Below are positions 56,441 through 56,741 of a stretch of DNA of 56,741 nucleotides, piece by piece (the first letter of the stretch is position 1; each line of letters opens with the position of its first letter). Source of the stretch: Pseudophaeobacter leonis (lineage in GTDB: Bacteria > Pseudomonadota > Alphaproteobacteria > Rhodobacterales > Rhodobacteraceae); NCBI RefSeq assembly GCF_002087335.1, contig NZ_MWVJ01000002.1:1-56741 (forward strand), read 5' to 3'. The translations under genes and the position numbers were made by a program. The notes under the pieces are model-generated. The model worked only from the letters and a program-made list of their open reading frames with translations. It was not told the origin of the DNA and ran no database searches.

Positions 56441-56741
56441 TTAAATCGCGTCAGACCAATTCACACTCAAGGTTTCTCCATAGAGGTTCCAGTCGTTTTG
56501 GGTGATGTGATACCCTTCGAGCAGGATTGTGCTTTGATGTGCTGTCCCGGCTTCCAGCAAGATCAGGCTGTCGTTTCCTTGCAGGCTATAGCTGGCATCC
56601 AACGTACCCAGGCCCCAGCCATAAACGTCCAGCACATCCCCTTCTGAGAAGTCCGCAATGGTGTCTGTGCCAAGAGACGTGAATTCAATGCCGTCAGTTT
56701 CGATATTGAATTCAAAGCGGTCATAGCCCGCGCCACCAATC
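56441..56741 (-). CDS. C-terminus of an RTX/calcium-binding type secreted protein (partial)
   Basis: The last 99 residues only. IGGAGYDRFEFNIETD and DTIADFSEGDVLDVYGWGLG match the end of RTX-type proteins (GGAGxDxFxF unit followed by the IADFxxGxDxLD segment), usually exported by a type I system. The rest lies outside the window. Stop TAA at 56443-56441. Confidence 0.8.
   Translation of the reverse strand, partial: IGGAGYDRFEFNIETDGIEFTSLGTDTIADFSEGDVLDVYGWGLGTLDASYSLQGNDSLILLEAGTAHQSTILLEGYHITQNDWNLYGETLSVNWSDAI

Overview
The window comes from a marine alphaproteobacterium of the Rhodobacteraceae, Roseobacter group (Phaeobacter/Ruegeria/Leisingera-like). The evidence is gene order and protein similarity: irr-fabA-fabB-fabI; miaB; phoH-ybeY-corC-lnt-metK with a SAM/SAH riboswitch; aroA-cmk-rpsA-ihfB-lapA-trpF-trpB; and a DUF1127 pair followed by anti-Shine-Dalgarno small-RNA hairpins. 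I cannot name the species. No tRNA, rRNA, insertion sequence, prophage or CRISPR array was recognised.

Layout. 1-5 kb: unsaturated fatty acid synthesis (fabI, fabB, fabA) with the iron regulator Irr, an AT-richer orphan gene wedged between fabA and fabB, and a phytanoyl-CoA dioxygenase-like gene. 5-16 kb: miaB, two envelope proteins sharing a small Cys-bounded module, the phoH-ybeY-corC-lnt block, metK and trmB. 16-25 kb: aroA, cmk, a nitroreductase with its own operator, rpsA, ihfB, lapA, trpF, trpB. 25-36 kb: mixed housekeeping (IsdG-like monooxygenase, DUF2237, pth, rplY, HTTM protein, lldD, trpA, PagL-like protein, ychF, nucleoside hydrolase, FAH-family protein). 36-37 kb: two DUF1127 genes and a minus-strand array of three hairpins, each showing a CCUCC-type loop, matching the 'cuckoo'/CcsR sRNA type. 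37-49.5 kb: a LysR regulator, the urease operon ureD-A-(58-aa membrane protein)-B-C-E-F-G, and the divergent urea ABC importer urtABCDE. 49.7-56.2 kb: malonate use (TRAP transporter dctPQM, matA, matB) with the divergent GntR regulator MatR and a TTGTATACAA operator. The window ends in an RTX-type C-terminus.

Two patterns run across the whole window. First, at least 13 genes, several normally essential (fabI, fabB, aroA) and others highly conserved (phoH, ychF, trpA), carry single-base indels that break an otherwise full-length protein. This is best read as uncorrected sequence error, and I give the restored gene extents. Second, many intergenic gaps hold short, decaying tandem duplications (period about 10-19 bp, one of 26). 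In six genes the duplicated unit includes the stop codon, and at two loci it includes one arm of the transcription terminator. I know of no description of this second pattern; together with the DUF1127/hairpin array it is the observation most worth following up.

How the genes work together. UrtABCDE imports urea and UreABC with UreDEFG hydrolyses it to ammonium. The nearby nucleoside hydrolase and FAH-family protein could feed the same nitrogen-scavenging theme (inference). DctPQM, MatB and MatA take up malonate, activate it to malonyl-CoA and decarboxylate it to acetyl-CoA under MatR control.
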